A stretch of 64,000 bases of DNA, taken from contig JALECJ010000257.1 of assembly GCA_023515745.1 (NCBI GenBank), positions 2,978,687-3,042,686 on the forward strand, given 5' to 3'. Numbering within the stretch: the first letter of the stretch is position 1; each line of letters opens with the position of its first letter. A program made the position numbers and the translations under genes. Below, piece by piece: positions 11,288 to 23,744 of this stretch. The notes below the pieces were generated by a model. The model saw nothing but the letters and a program-made list of their open reading frames with translations. It was not told the origin of the DNA and searched no databases. The DNA is from Amoeboaphelidium protococcarum. Its lineage: Eukaryota > Aphelidiomycota > Aphelidea.

Positions 11288-13576
11288 TTATTGCATTTTA
11301 CAAGTCTTATCGCCGTCTTCTCTCGCCATGAAATTGGGAGGCTTTGAACGTCCAATAATACTAAATCCACTAGATTGTCTCTTGTGGCTATTACCCTGCA
11401 ACATTTTCGCAGCTACATTGTTACTGTTATTGTTAGCTACTGGAGCCTGCTCACTACCACCAGTATTAGTACTACCAAAACTATTGCCGCTGTTGGCAGA
11501 GTGCTACCTCGACAGCCGTCTTAAAAAACGTTCAGCAATCGGCGCCTTCTCAATCTATTTAGATGGAACTGGCTTTCTCTCACGCTTGGCCAATTCCACT
11601 ACGGAGCTTCTTCTAAACTTGTGAGGCATGTCTTCAAACATCTACTCCAAATACGGAATAAGGGTGGTATTGTACGCAAAACCTGGATTGCTAATCTCTC
11701 CACTTCTATACTGCGACTTTCCAGTAGACGATTTACTGAATTTAGTAGCCTGAGATGGTGAAGCAATTATATTTCCAGAGGAACGTCCCACAGCTCCAGT
11801 TGAATCCTCATCATCTTCCTCAGGTATTGTATTTTTTGACATTAATCTCGATTGCTAATGGCTATCCTAATTCAACGAAAAGTCATCACTTCTTTAAAGG
11901 GGGATTACTGGAACTTCATTCTAAGATTTCTTCAGCTTATTACAGGTCCACGGGTGAGAAAGTATTTGATCGACACCAAATCTGCAATCGGGGTCTATGC
12001 ACAGGATATTGCGAATTAGATCAGATAGAATTTCATCTGCTTCTTCTGGCATAGTGTACTCACAACGGCCAATGTTCTCAAACAATTGATATATAGAATC
12101 ACCATCGAATGGATATTTACCACTCACGATATGGTACAAAGTGACTCCAGCTGCCCATATATCAACCTTGGAGCCAGAAAAACTATCTTTACCAAGTGCA
12201 ATTTCTGGTGGTTAAAATGCTGGTGAACCAGAACTTGTGGTGAGATTATCATTCGGACTATAACGTGAAACTTCTTCAGCCACTCCAAAGTCTGAAATCT
12301 TGATAGTATCATCAATGGTCACCAGTAGATTTCCGGGCTTGATGTCTCTATGAATGACAGAGTTGGCATGCAAATACCTCAAGCCTTTCATCATCTGCTT
12401 GAAATAACGTTAACTCTGACTCAATGGTAACTTACCATCCAACGATCGTCCTATAATCTCAGACAGAGTTGTGGCACAATACTCGAATACAACGTAAATC
12501 TTCGACTTTTCCTTCTTCACAATAACATCCATCAACTCAACGACATTCTTGTGTCTCAATCTCTTCAAGACATTGATCTCACGCCGCACATTTAACTCAC
12601 CGTTAGGAATCTTCTTTAGCCTCGCCTACTTCATAATCTTGATGGCAGTACGGCGCAACGTTTCTATACAATAGCCTTCTTTCACCTTTCCATACGAGCC
12701 TTCACCAAGCACATCACCCATAACATATCTTCCTATCACCTTTGGGGCTTTCTACCTTGGCTCGTACTGTAGGTCTTGAGAAGTGTACTAAATGAATTGA
12801 TTATCATCAAGAACGCTTGGCATATCATTGAATTGCTAATAGTCATATGCCCGTCCTTAGTCACCATTAGCGGTAGCACTAGGTATCATGTCATCAGTAT
12901 CGTCAGGCTAGAATCTAGATCCAGGACGAGACAATGATTAATTCCCAGACTCTTCGTTCAAAATACTAAGACGATGCTGAGCATTTAGTTGACGATTATT
13001 AGGCTCCTACTAAGGTTTCGCGGCGGCTACAGCAGCTCCAGTAGCAGCGGCAGATTACTTTAAAATTTGATCCAGACTATCAGTATAACTGGTGGTGACA
13101 TAACGATCAGGGATGCGGCCAGCTTCACTAGTTTGACTATTAATACTCCCACTATTACTAGAAGAAGCAACTCTATGCGCATTCGATCCACCGCTTGATA
13201 TTTTCAACTTGTTACGCAACAATTGTTTCATGGCTTCAGATTGAGGGGAACTGGTTGGACCGCCATCGATTCTCACCTGAACCAGCTTGTCATAGGTGAA
13301 CGTTCGAGGAGCAGACTGATAATGCTTCTACTTCTTCTGATAACTATTCAAAATCATTTCTCTATATACTGCCGTGGTCAATGCTGTATCAGAGGCAATA
13401 CCAGGTTTCCTACTCTTCTTCTGAGATGGCAAAGTCAAAAACTGCCCACCGCTGTCATGTCCATCCACATCTCCATCATTGTCATTATCGAAACCATAAA
13501 CCTTGTGACTGTTTTTAGTACTATTCAACGCATTCATAGACTTGGTCACCTATTTGACATCAAAGTACTTGCTCAT
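11288..13576 (-). CDS. STK11: LKB1/STK11-type master kinase
   Basis: 762 residues in one exon from ATG 13576. An N-terminal Ser/Gln-rich extension of about 270 residues precedes a kinase domain of LKB1 type: [19 protein letters not shown], the catalytic K in [40 protein letters not shown], and SSGSPAFQPPEIALG, in which the conserved Gln is a TAA codon (12212-12214). Human LKB1 reads [25 protein letters not shown] and SPAFQPPEIANG. LKB1 activates AMPK-family kinases together with STRAD and MO25. The tail contains FLRRLS and then TCKMQ directly followed by TAA (11288-11290), which mimics the CKQQ-stop prenylation signal of human LKB1. If that TAA were Gln the frame would run antisense into NVL to a TGA at 10682, so I end the gene at the TAA. 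Confidence 0.9.
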
Positions 13577-13636
13577 GATTATTTCCTTGTATACGGATAC
13601 TCTAATCGATTCTATAGTTGTTTAAATTTGATAATT

Positions 13637-14126
13637 TCAGAAACGAAAGGAAAAAGTGAAACAAACTGGAAACAAGTTTCTTCGGCAGCAGAAACAATTC
13701 AAGATCGTCGTCCGTTGCTGCGTTGCCATCAGACAGATGAAGATCAAAAGTTCTGAAATGTGACATATTCGTCTAATGTTATATTACATCTAGTGCTTAC
13801 GGTTAGTTGCATTTTTTGGCTGCTTATTTTCTTCTCCGATGAAGTACAATTTCTCTATTTGTTTACTGAACATCATCAAGAATAAGTTCGTCATCGAGCT
13901 ACCGTAAAGCTTGTCGTATTTGATAGCATCTGGTAGATCAACGATGAATGCATTCAGATTCGCCTAGTTTTTGAAAAACAACAATCAAATGATAAGAGAA
14001 ATGCGACGCTGAATGAACACTTTCGGTCGTATCAATTTGCGTTACATTGAGTTTCAAATTATGACGAGACAATATCTACAGCGGAAAGAGTGGAACGCGT
14101 GACTTCAACAGTGTAATTAACTCCAT
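13637..14126 (-). CDS. Small protein of unknown function, two exons
   Basis: Exon 1 is 14126-14046 (MELITLLKSRVPLFPLQILS...), then an 82-bp GT-AG intron (13964-14045, phase 0), then exon 2 from 13963 to TGA 13637-13639; 135 residues. Exon 2 begins convincingly (NAFIVDLPDAIKYDKLYGSS, then FSKQIEKLYFIGEENKQPK). The last 45 codons look less protein-like; a GTAAGC donor (plus 13797-13802) could start another short intron and give a different C-terminus. I do not recognise the family. It lies 60 bp upstream of LKB1 on the same strand. Confidence 0.45.
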
Positions 14127-14402
14127 TAAAGAGGTGACGCGCCAACGCTGTATGTTTCAGAGCAGTTTGTGTAAGGCGATGTTGACGTTGATTGAATGAA
14201 TGAATGATTAAGTCTTCACCAAACGGTCAGCTGTTTCAACTCTTTGACGTCTCTTTCAATTCTGTTTGTAGTAGTCCGCTTAGCATCATCATTATTATTA
14301 CCAGTATATCTTTTGACTCCCTGGAGCATTGCTTCAGTTCAATACAACTATATTATTCGGTTCTGAAGTGGTTAAAGTTCTTATAATTTAGCTGTTAAAG
14401 TA

Positions 14403-16550
14403 ATGAGGGATAAGGTGCGCAAATACTATGCGTCCCTGTTGCATCGTCAATATTTTATGCTGAGTCTGATGGTCATCATTTTCCTGCTGCTTCCTCTGTT
14501 GATGGTTTTGTCATTCAGGTCATCCACCACTGCCAGGATTTAAATTACTCGCAATCTTGAAACTTATTCCTAATATGCTTATGTGACTCTACTCTCCTCT
14601 GAACTATTCCTGCCTGGTGCTGTGGCTCTCATAAAATCTCTGCAACTTACCAGGACCAGGTATGATATTGTGGTTCTTACTCTTGATCATCTGCACCCGG
14701 AGTCGCTGGATGTTCTCTGTTAGTTAAATGTTCACGTCTTAAAAGTAGACTATATCGACAATCCATATATTGATGCAATGGTGAGTAGCAGGTAGTTGCA
14801 TAACTTTGCTAAATTACGCGCCTGGTAATTGGTCAAATATGACCGTATTGTTGTGCTGGACAGTGATATGCTCATACTTTAAAATGTGGATCATTTGGTC
14901 AAGTCCACAGCTGAGTTTGCTGCTGTATTGAATTATGAGTCTCCATTTTCAAAGTTTTAGTATCAAGCTAATAACATTAGTCTATCGTAAACATTCAATA
15001 CGGGACTCATGGTAATTAAGCCATCTCTGGATACCTTCAATCAGATGGTCGGCATGTTTCGCTCCCTCTCTTCCTACAATGGTGGTGACCAAGGATTTAT
15101 AAATGCTTATCTGTAGTCTCTTTAGACACACAGTAACACTTCATCTATTCTTACTAAAGTGCTTCCGTTAGAGTATAATGTAAACAAAATGATGGCCAAG
15201 TACAATAGATCAAGAATGCCTCCAATTGAATCAATCTTCGGACTTCACTTTGTAAGACAGAAGCCATGGTATGATGTTGTGGATTAGTGGCAGTTGCATC
15301 AAGAAAAAGATTTACTCGATTCTCCGTCAGATTATGAAAGTTTGAACAGACTCTGGAGGACCGTGTTGCTGTATGATGAGTTGACATAATGTGATTTTGA
15401 AATTATCGGTGAATAGCAGTGCTTCACAGTTGCTCCAACTAAAGAGTACTCTCTTAATGAACTATGCGTCCATGTAGTTCCTCATTTTGGGCCTCAACAT
15501 CTTATGCAGCTCTACCGATAATCTTACCACGAGTCTGTAATTAAATAGGAGAATGAAGTTACTCTGGTCACTTAAATAAGTATTAACCGACTGGAGCGAT
15601 TGATTGAGTTATGCAGCGAATGGACGGGCCCTATAAGCGTTGCGTTATGGATATCTGGGGAGGATAGTTGGCCGTAATCTATACGACAGATATTGCTTGC
15701 CAACATTCCGTGGAATAGAGTTTCAATGCATTTGGTAGTTTAGAAGCAGTCGCATCCATATCCAATAAATTATCTGCGAAATCTGGCTGCCAAGTATGCT
15801 ACATCAGATTTGATATTTATAAGTGATGCAGACTTTATGCTTAGTGATTAACTGTATCAGCATCTGACACATTACAAATACGCTAGTCATATCCGGACTG
15901 GAAGTCTCCAAAAACATGTCTATGTTGTACATGCGTTTGAATATGTGCGTTAGCCGACCTGTCTCAAAGATGTAATTGAAAGATCAAATCGTACCACTGA
16001 TATGGATTGGCTGTTTGCAACGAATAAGTGCCAGTGGAGTATGATGCATCTCGATAAGGAACAACTGCGGTAGACGAATGACTAACAAATAGTGACGCCT
16101 TTTCATGTAAAGGGGAAGGGTCATCGTGCCACTAATACTGCTAGGTGGTGGAATGCCACGTCACCATATTACATTCAGTGGGAAGAGTGGTATGAGCCTT
16201 ATTTGATTTTGCGAAAAAGTCAAGTGAAGGACTTTGTCATGTTTGATGAACGGTTTGTGGATAGAGGTAGAAATAAGTTAATGCTTGCATTGTAGTTGCA
16301 TGTCCGTGGATTTCGATATGTCGTCTTGCCTGAAGCTTTCATAATACATCGGTATGAGTCTAAAGAGTAAGAATAAGGTACTAGACTTGGATATCTTCCA
16401 TCAAGGCACTAATTGTATCAAGAAATTGACTCATCAATTCGGTAATAGTTTAACTGCTCGGCTGAAGTAGAGCGCGCGTAAAGTGGCTTCTGCAATCTGC
16501 ATCTCACCAAATAGATCAGCTCCTATGACGACTATGTTCCTATAGAGTGA
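14403..16550 (+). CDS. Bifunctional LARGE-like GT8-GT49 glycosyltransferase
   Basis: 715-residue single-exon type II membrane protein: short basic cytosolic tail, TM helix at about 20-42 (FMLSLMVIIFLLLPLLMVLS), then two glycosyltransferase domains. The first (about 65-330) is GT8 of glycogenin or xylosyltransferase type with RAWQLVKYDRIVVLDSDML (DxD) and NTGLMVIKPS, NGGDQGFINAYL. The second (about 400-680) is GT49-like, with LANIPWNRVSMHLVV, SDLIFISDADFML (DxD), YEPYLILRKSQVKDFVMFDE and VVLPEAFIIHRYES, matching the C-terminal glucuronyltransferase half of LARGE. In animals LARGE alternates these two activities to extend matriglycan on dystroglycan in the Golgi; here the acceptor is unknown. 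The domain order agrees with LARGE, though the GT8 half looks more glycogenin-like. Confidence 0.8.
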
Positions 16551-16876
16551 TTATTTGGAATGAAACTTTGGTATATATGGTGTTAAACTTGATTATTGTG
16601 CAATAGAAGATATTTAAAACAGGACGCATACGACATATTTATTGCATATAATCAACTGAAATGTATTTCGAAACAAAACTATTCAATCAAATGTTGAGAA
16701 CAGGTCACAGATGGATGCCAAAGTTGTCAGGAGTTAGAGAGAAGGAGTCTTTAATATCTGATCGATCAGCTATTAACATGAATTTCTCATGATCCGAACA
16801 ACTTCCTATCGGGGACAATAAGCACATCACCATGAACTTGAAAATGAGATAAAACGATATCCACCATCAATAAAAC
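16551..16876. other. Spacer between GT8-GT49 gene and satellite array
   Basis: No intact gene. It contains the duplicated 3' end of the membrane-protein gene (16660-16762) and otherwise unremarkable AT-rich sequence leading into the satellite. Confidence 0.6.
16660..16762 (-). pseudogene. Duplicated 3' end of the membrane-protein gene at 19732-20892
   Basis: About 100 bp closely match 19703-19806, covering the last 25 or so codons, the TGA and the start of the 3' flank. From the stop codon inward, 60-odd bases differ at only two positions. The copy has a premature TGA (a Gly codon GGA became TGA) and a one-base deletion, so it is a dead fragment. It sits 115 bp left of the satellite, whereas the parent gene lies about 1.9 kb to the right of the array. 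Confidence 0.85.
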
Positions 16877-17819
16877 GCAGCTCAATGGAGCTACTCTCAG
16901 CTCGCTGACATGGGTCTGTTGTTTTTACCGTGTTTTGAGCTAAAACCGGTAGTTTTCAACAGATCACCCTGAGATCTTTGAGGACGAGCGGTTCCCCAAT
17001 TTCAGGTGGATAATATGTTTACACACTCTATTCGCTTACTGCTGAACTTTATTGCAGCTCAATAGAGCTACTCTCGGCGCGCTGACATGGGTCTGTTGTT
17101 TTTACCGTGTTCTCAGTCAAAACCGGTAGTTTTCAACAGATCACCCTGAGATCTTTGAGGACGAGCAACATCCCAATTTCAGGTGGGTAATATGTTTACA
17201 CACTCTATTCGCTTACTGCTGAACTTTATTGCAGCTCAATAGAGCTACTCTCAGCTCGCTGACATGGGTCTGTTGTTTTTACCGTGTTCTCAGTCAAAAC
17301 CGGTAGTTTTCAACAGATCACCCTGAGATCTTTGAGGACGAGCAACATCCCAATTTCAGGTGGGTAATATGTTTACACACTCTATTCGCTTACTGCTGAA
17401 CTTTATTGCAGCTCGGTACAACCACTCTTGGCACTCTGAAATGAGATCTGTTGTTTTTACCGTGTTCTCAGTCAAAACCGGTAGTTTTCAACAGATCACC
17501 CTGAGATCTTTGAAGGAGAGCAACACTACGATTCCAGTTGGGATATGACATAAAGCACTCTATTCGCTTACTGCTGAACTTTATTGCAGCTCGGTACAAC
17601 CACTCTTGGCACTCTGAAATGAGATCTGTTGTTTTTACCGTGTTCTCAGTCAAAACCGGTAGTTTTCAACAGATCACCCTCAGATCTTTGAGGCAGAGCG
17701 GTAATTATATTCCAGGTGGATAATATGTCTTAACACTTTATTCTCCTATTTTGAAAGTTTAGTGCAGCTCAATAGAGCTGCTCTCGGAGCGCTGGTGAAG
17801 GAACTGTTGTTTTTGACAA
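16877..17819. repeat. 177-bp satellite, five full units plus a partial
   Basis: Direct tandem repeats start at 16877, 17054, 17231, 17408 and 17586 (periods 177, 177, 177, 178, 178), with a diverged partial unit from 17764. Each unit starts GCAGCTC, contains TTTTTACCGTGTTCTCAGTC and an inverted pair GATCTGTTG...ACCG / CGGT...CAACAGATC forming an imperfect palindrome of about 55 bp, and ends with CTGAACTTTATT. Units 1-3 and units 4-5 form two subtypes (CAATAGAGCTA versus CGGTACAACCA after GCAGCT). No family protein is encoded. Function unknown; the length is close to a nucleosome repeat. Confidence 0.95.
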
Positions 17820-17939
17820 GATAAGATGCGGACATAATGCGGTCAAAGATTTGATAACAATAGGAAGTAAAAATCCAAATTCAAGTGATCATTATTTTTT
17901 CGCAGTTTCAATTGGCCGAGGTTGGGCTAGTTATAGAGT

Positions 17940-19541
17940 TCATGGAGTCTTCGTTGAATCGTTCAAGGAACAAGTATGGTTCTTGTCCATCGGAGGCTGA
18001 TCATCCGCATGCTCACAACATTGAAACTTTTGTTGTACTTCATGCCAATGTTAGGCGACGTCATTACAGTCGAGCACGTCGCAACTTATTAAACAGATGT
18101 GTTGTTCCTCGAATGGCTTGCACTTGGCATCTTTCGCCAAAAAGGCATGCTTACAACAGCGGATAATATCCCCACACTAATGATTCGCCATCTCGCTGCA
18201 CATAGAACAACTTCTTTGAGGCCGAGGAGGCTACAGTAAATTGCGGGAGCTTATTTTGGGTTCTTGTTCTACAATCTTGCTTAAAAGTAAACCAAATTCA
18301 TCTGCATCTTTCCATTTAACGACAAGCAAGTTCTTCAGAATTTCGAACTATTCATCGCACATGGTTGCGCGCCAGTTGCACAATTCTTACTTTAGCTGCC
18401 TGCAGAATACATCGCTAATTTGCATCACACTCAATCCAGGACTCTGCTAAATCCATACCAACGCTAATGTGCATAAACTCAGCTGAGGATTACCTGGGGA
18501 AGAAAAATTTGCAGCATGCCATAGTTCTATAGCGCGCATCAATGTCCACGTTGGGTCAATCCACCAAGCGTTGGACGCTGTGATTAAGACCAAGTCTGTT
18601 AGGAACGTTCTTGACTCGCCAAAAAGTTTACGCAGATGTTCGCTGCAGTCCTTCGCTATCAATCCAACTTAATTGATAAAGGCTTTTAGCAGATAAGGCT
18701 CCAGTTTGAAAGCTTGAAGGAATCTTGCGCAGTACTTGATGGCATGAGGTTGCTCAAATATTGCCAGGAGACAGACAACGAGTTTACATGCAAACTGGGT
18801 GTATTGAGACACACCCGCAATAACAAAGACAATTTCAAGCGTTTTCTTGACATGAGCGTAAACTTGGTCTTCACATTATTCGTTACGACCGGAGATGAGA
18901 CGATGCAGATCTTGTTTTAGAGTGTTCAGATCAGAGTTAGCAACCAGCTTCTGATGTTAAGTCAACCCTGTATCAGACAATAAATGCTAAACTTGGGATT
19001 CATTTAATAAAAGAGGCAGACCTTCAAAGAACTTTTGAACAGCAAGCACTTTTGTGTTATTTAGACCACCGATTAAATCGGCCACATTGCTATCAGCCTG
19101 AAACCAAAAGACGCGTGTTTCAGTTTGAGCTTGAAACAGAGGTGGCGCGACAACAGCAGACGAGGTGGCGACGGGTTGAGGATCCTCAGCTATTAACTCC
19201 AACAGTTGCTTCTCAAGCAGGTTCATACGACACGCTTTTTGTAGAATAAAATACAATTCTTCAACTCGAGCGCATGTAGTTTTGTATGGATAGTCCTTGA
19301 TAAAGTCTTTCTCTAAACCAAACTTTTCCATTGCAAGCTCATGTATATCCATGGCTTGAGATCTCCACTGGTTGGAGGAGTATGCAAATTTTGGATCCTT
19401 GCATAATTACGTGATGCTGAAAATATCATTAGTGATTTTGATACCATGGACTCCAAGCAAACGTGTCAAACCTTTTTTCAAAAGTTTATTACTTACTCCA
19501 GATACTGTCAGTACACTCTGTTAACTCGCGTCTGGCTACAT
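17940..19541 (-). CDS. Unrecognised 533-residue protein with Cys-rich C-terminus
   Basis: Single open frame under UAR = Gln from ATG 19541 to TGA 17940-17942. The body is predicted to be mainly alpha-helical (segments such as VKKTLEIVFVIAGVSQYTQF and AIKYCARFLQAFKLEPYLLK) and looks like a helical-repeat scaffold. The last 100 residues contain about 15 cysteines with several histidines, starting CSMCSEM and including CGDIIRCCKH and CLISCDVLDC, suggestive of a metal-binding module. A GTAAGT at 19484-19489 (minus sense) is not needed as a donor because the frame stays open through it with plausible residues. I do not recognise the family. Neighbours give no hint. Confidence 0.55.
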
Positions 19542-19731
19542 TATTATCAGATCGTTGATGCTGAAACGATCAAAATGTTTGAAGGAATGAAGAGAGGCTG
19601 AGGTGAGTTGTTCGTTGTTAATGTGAAACCGATAACGCACTCAGAGGGGTGGTGCTTGTTAAGTGAAAGATAAGAGGCGACACGGGAATAATTAGGATTG
19701 ACTAAATGTATTTCAATAAAAGATTATTATC

Positions 19732-20892
19732 TCAAATGTTGAGAACAGGTCCCAGATGGATGCCAAAGTTGTCAGGAGTCAGAGAGAAGGAGTCACCAAA
19801 TATCTGGCCAAGAAGGTCGTTCAGAGGATCCAGCACCTATGGAGACGAGGAATCAGCATTAGGCAAAGGCTTCATGTGATAATTCATTCCAGGTTGCAAT
19901 TTAATTCCACCAGCATCAATCGCCTGATCAGTGCCATCAAGTACGGTAACGTGACCTGCGAGTGGTTGTCCACCGAAAATGCTACTGAATAAGTTGTCCA
20001 AATCCGGAAGAGAATCGTTAATATCAGAACGCTCTGCACTCGCAGCCCTCACCTAATTCTTCAAATGACCGGTCAGATCACTAGCATGGCAAGTCCAAAT
20101 GACTGGACCATCGTTAACCGTCTCCTTCAACTACGGTCCATCCAGCAATGACGCGTGACAGCATCTCATTGGCTCCTAGATACCCGGAATATTGTCCATA
20201 ATCTGACACTCTTCAATTTCAACTTTGGCAACACCGGCGAGTCCCGCTGGCGACATGTTGTTCATTATCTCTTTGAATATTCCAAATGGATCATCGCGGA
20301 AGTCGACATTATCCGCTTCCTAAGCAGATTAGCCACCGCACATGGAGTTAAGGCGCTCCTTATAAACAGACGAGTCAACATCGCTTTAAGTTGCAGGAGC
20401 TGGCTTGTCAGATGATTCTCCTTGCTTACCATCAGCTTTCTCCTATTGATGATGATCAGAGGGAGTAGAAGCAAACAATGGGATAGGGCCAAATTGAGAA
20501 GATGCCTCTTTCTAAGTCTTGAATAGACTAGCATCATACCAGTCGGATGATCTAAAGCTAGCCAGTGCTTCGTTTGATGAAGAAGGATACACATCTGATG
20601 CAATCTGATCAATGCCAATGCCGAAAATGCAAACTGCCAGAATCACACCGGATAGCAGAGCGGCAGACAGTCCAATGATAGTCAGCACTTTAGACGATGA
20701 TGAACGCGTCTTGGACTATTTGCTAAACCACTGATCCTCATCGCCGTTGTCCAGTTTAAAATATCGGCCAGATTTATCACTCTCCTATGACCCCAATGGA
20801 CCATACAGCTTCTGTGGAGAATCCGCCTTATTGATTACCGCCTCATACAGAGGCAATCCATCTTCAATGCTTTCATTTCTACTAGCAGACAT
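19732..20892 (-). CDS. Single-pass membrane protein of unknown function
   Basis: 386 residues, one exon, ATG 20892 to TGA 19732-19734. Residues 1-70 are hydrophilic and charged, then a TM helix at about 72-95 (VLTIIGLSAALLSGVILAVC), then about 290 residues that should face outward or into the lumen. That part is acidic, Ser-rich, with scattered Cys (MCGG, ECQIM, MRCCHAS, WTCHAS) and ends with DNFGIHLGPVLNI. No signal peptide, so a type II topology is likely. No family recognised. Its extreme 3' end is duplicated at 16660-16762 on the other side of the satellite. Confidence 0.65.
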
Positions 20893-21110
20893 GATGATTA
20901 AATACTATTTCTGATTAATCACGATTTTTGATTGAAAAAGAGCTAGATATAGAAAGAAGATGGATTGATTACGTGAACGAAATAAAGCATGATTGATCAA
21001 ATGAACCACGGAGATCATTTTGGGCGCAGCGGATTGGGTGACGCGCAAGTCATGTGACTTTTGATTCGTCGTGGTAAAGAGAAACGACGATTAGCTGAAT
21101 GTGACAAAGT

Positions 21111-22066
21111 TCAATTCTTATGCAATTCAATTTGAATCTGCTATACCATTGAGTGCTGTAGTATTGATGTATCTAATAGTATACATTGCACGTTTGTAAG
21201 TGCTTACAATCTCCGACAACTCTCCACCACTAGAGTAATTATCGTTGAAGGTTCCCCAGTTGTTGCAGAGAATTGAGATTATCTCCTTTCACTCTTGACT
21301 TATTGATACTACTGTTTAGAATTTACTAGCCTTGAGATACCTGCAATAACTAGGATTGTATATGCACTAAGATCCACTTAATTAGTCAACATGGCGTCCA
21401 ATAACGAGATCAACGCGCGATCGCTATTGCACTCTGCAGAGTGAAACGGCCTCGACGCGTCGGCTTTGTAAATCGCTTGACAAACGTTAATCGCCAAAAC
21501 TTTACCATCAGTTAGACTAGCAATCATGCTCATGCCCAAGTTATAATCGGTGCAAAATACTTGATGGACAAGATTTCGATCCATAGATTACACATGAGAC
21601 CATTCAGAGATTCTACGCATTGCATTTTCACTGATGAACTTTCACAGGTTGAAGATATTAACAAACAGAAGTCAAGCATACCTGAGAGATTATTCAACTG
21701 GTTAGGATGTGCAAGAGACAATACCATGGGATTACAAAACAGCTTTAAGCTTCTAAAAGACTTCAATCGGTAACTCGGTACTCTGAGTGAGTTGATGCAC
21801 GTCAAATTATCGCATCTTTTCTACACATATCGATTTTATGACAAAATTAATGCCAGATTGTAATTAAGGTACTTACGGTAAGTGATGGATCGTCGCCTGA
21901 AACGGAGCCAGATCATGTCTGCTATTAGGGACCCATTGACATCAGAATCACCATCCAAAATCATACTCTTCTCTAAAAACTACTATTCATCTTGCATTAC
22001 ACTTTCCAGGAACCAGAGTAAAGGCAGAAAATGTTCAAATCTGCATTACTGAATAAACTAGAGCAT
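21111..22066 (-). CDS. Unrecognised 282-residue protein, three exons
   Basis: Exons 22066-21877, 21820-21682 and 21630-21111 (849 nt, exact multiple of three) joined by GT-AG introns of 56 and 51 bp. The splices were chosen because they connect the only frames free of TGA. The protein begins MLQFIQQCRFEHFLPLLWFL and contains LADMIWLRFRRR-like, GMSMIASLTDGKVLAINVC and SLLDAMLTN segments; it looks alpha-helical and soluble. No catalytic motif or family recognised. It is divergent from the CDK gene, with about 100 bp between the two start codons, so they probably share a promoter region. Confidence 0.6.
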
Positions 22067-22169
22067 AACTATGATTTTCCAAGAATTTTTAGTGCGTGTA
22101 ACATGAGAGTAAGAAGAGCTCTCCGTAGTTTTCCCTCTAGGTAAGCAAAGCGAAGAAGGCGCGTTTAGA

Positions 22170-23523
<1,354 letters not shown>

Positions 23524-23744
23524 ATAGCTACAGTATATTGTATAATTTTTTAAAATTCTTGTTTGAATAATTACATTACAGAGATATTTTGCGTGCACGA
23601 TAAATACTTATAATAAGTAGCTTTACTCTGCTGAAGGTACAGTTAAATCTCTTCTTCTCATTCGCTGTAAATCCTTTTGATCTTTTACTGAAGTCGCTTA
23701 ATTTTCGGAGCTGTTGAATTAACACAGATCCGCCATTTAATAAT

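Noticed and set aside
13223-13756. 177-codon open frame on the plus strand
   Set aside because: It is antisense to the N-terminal region of LKB1, whose minus-strand frame is continuous and conserved downstream.
16877-17819. CRISPR-like array
   Set aside because: Units are contiguous 177-bp direct repeats without short repeats and unique spacers; this is satellite DNA in a eukaryote.
19460-19490. GTAAGT...AAAAAAG intron in the 17940-19541 gene
   Set aside because: The frame is open through it and gives a natural sequence (VSNKLLKKGLTRLL), so retention is simpler.
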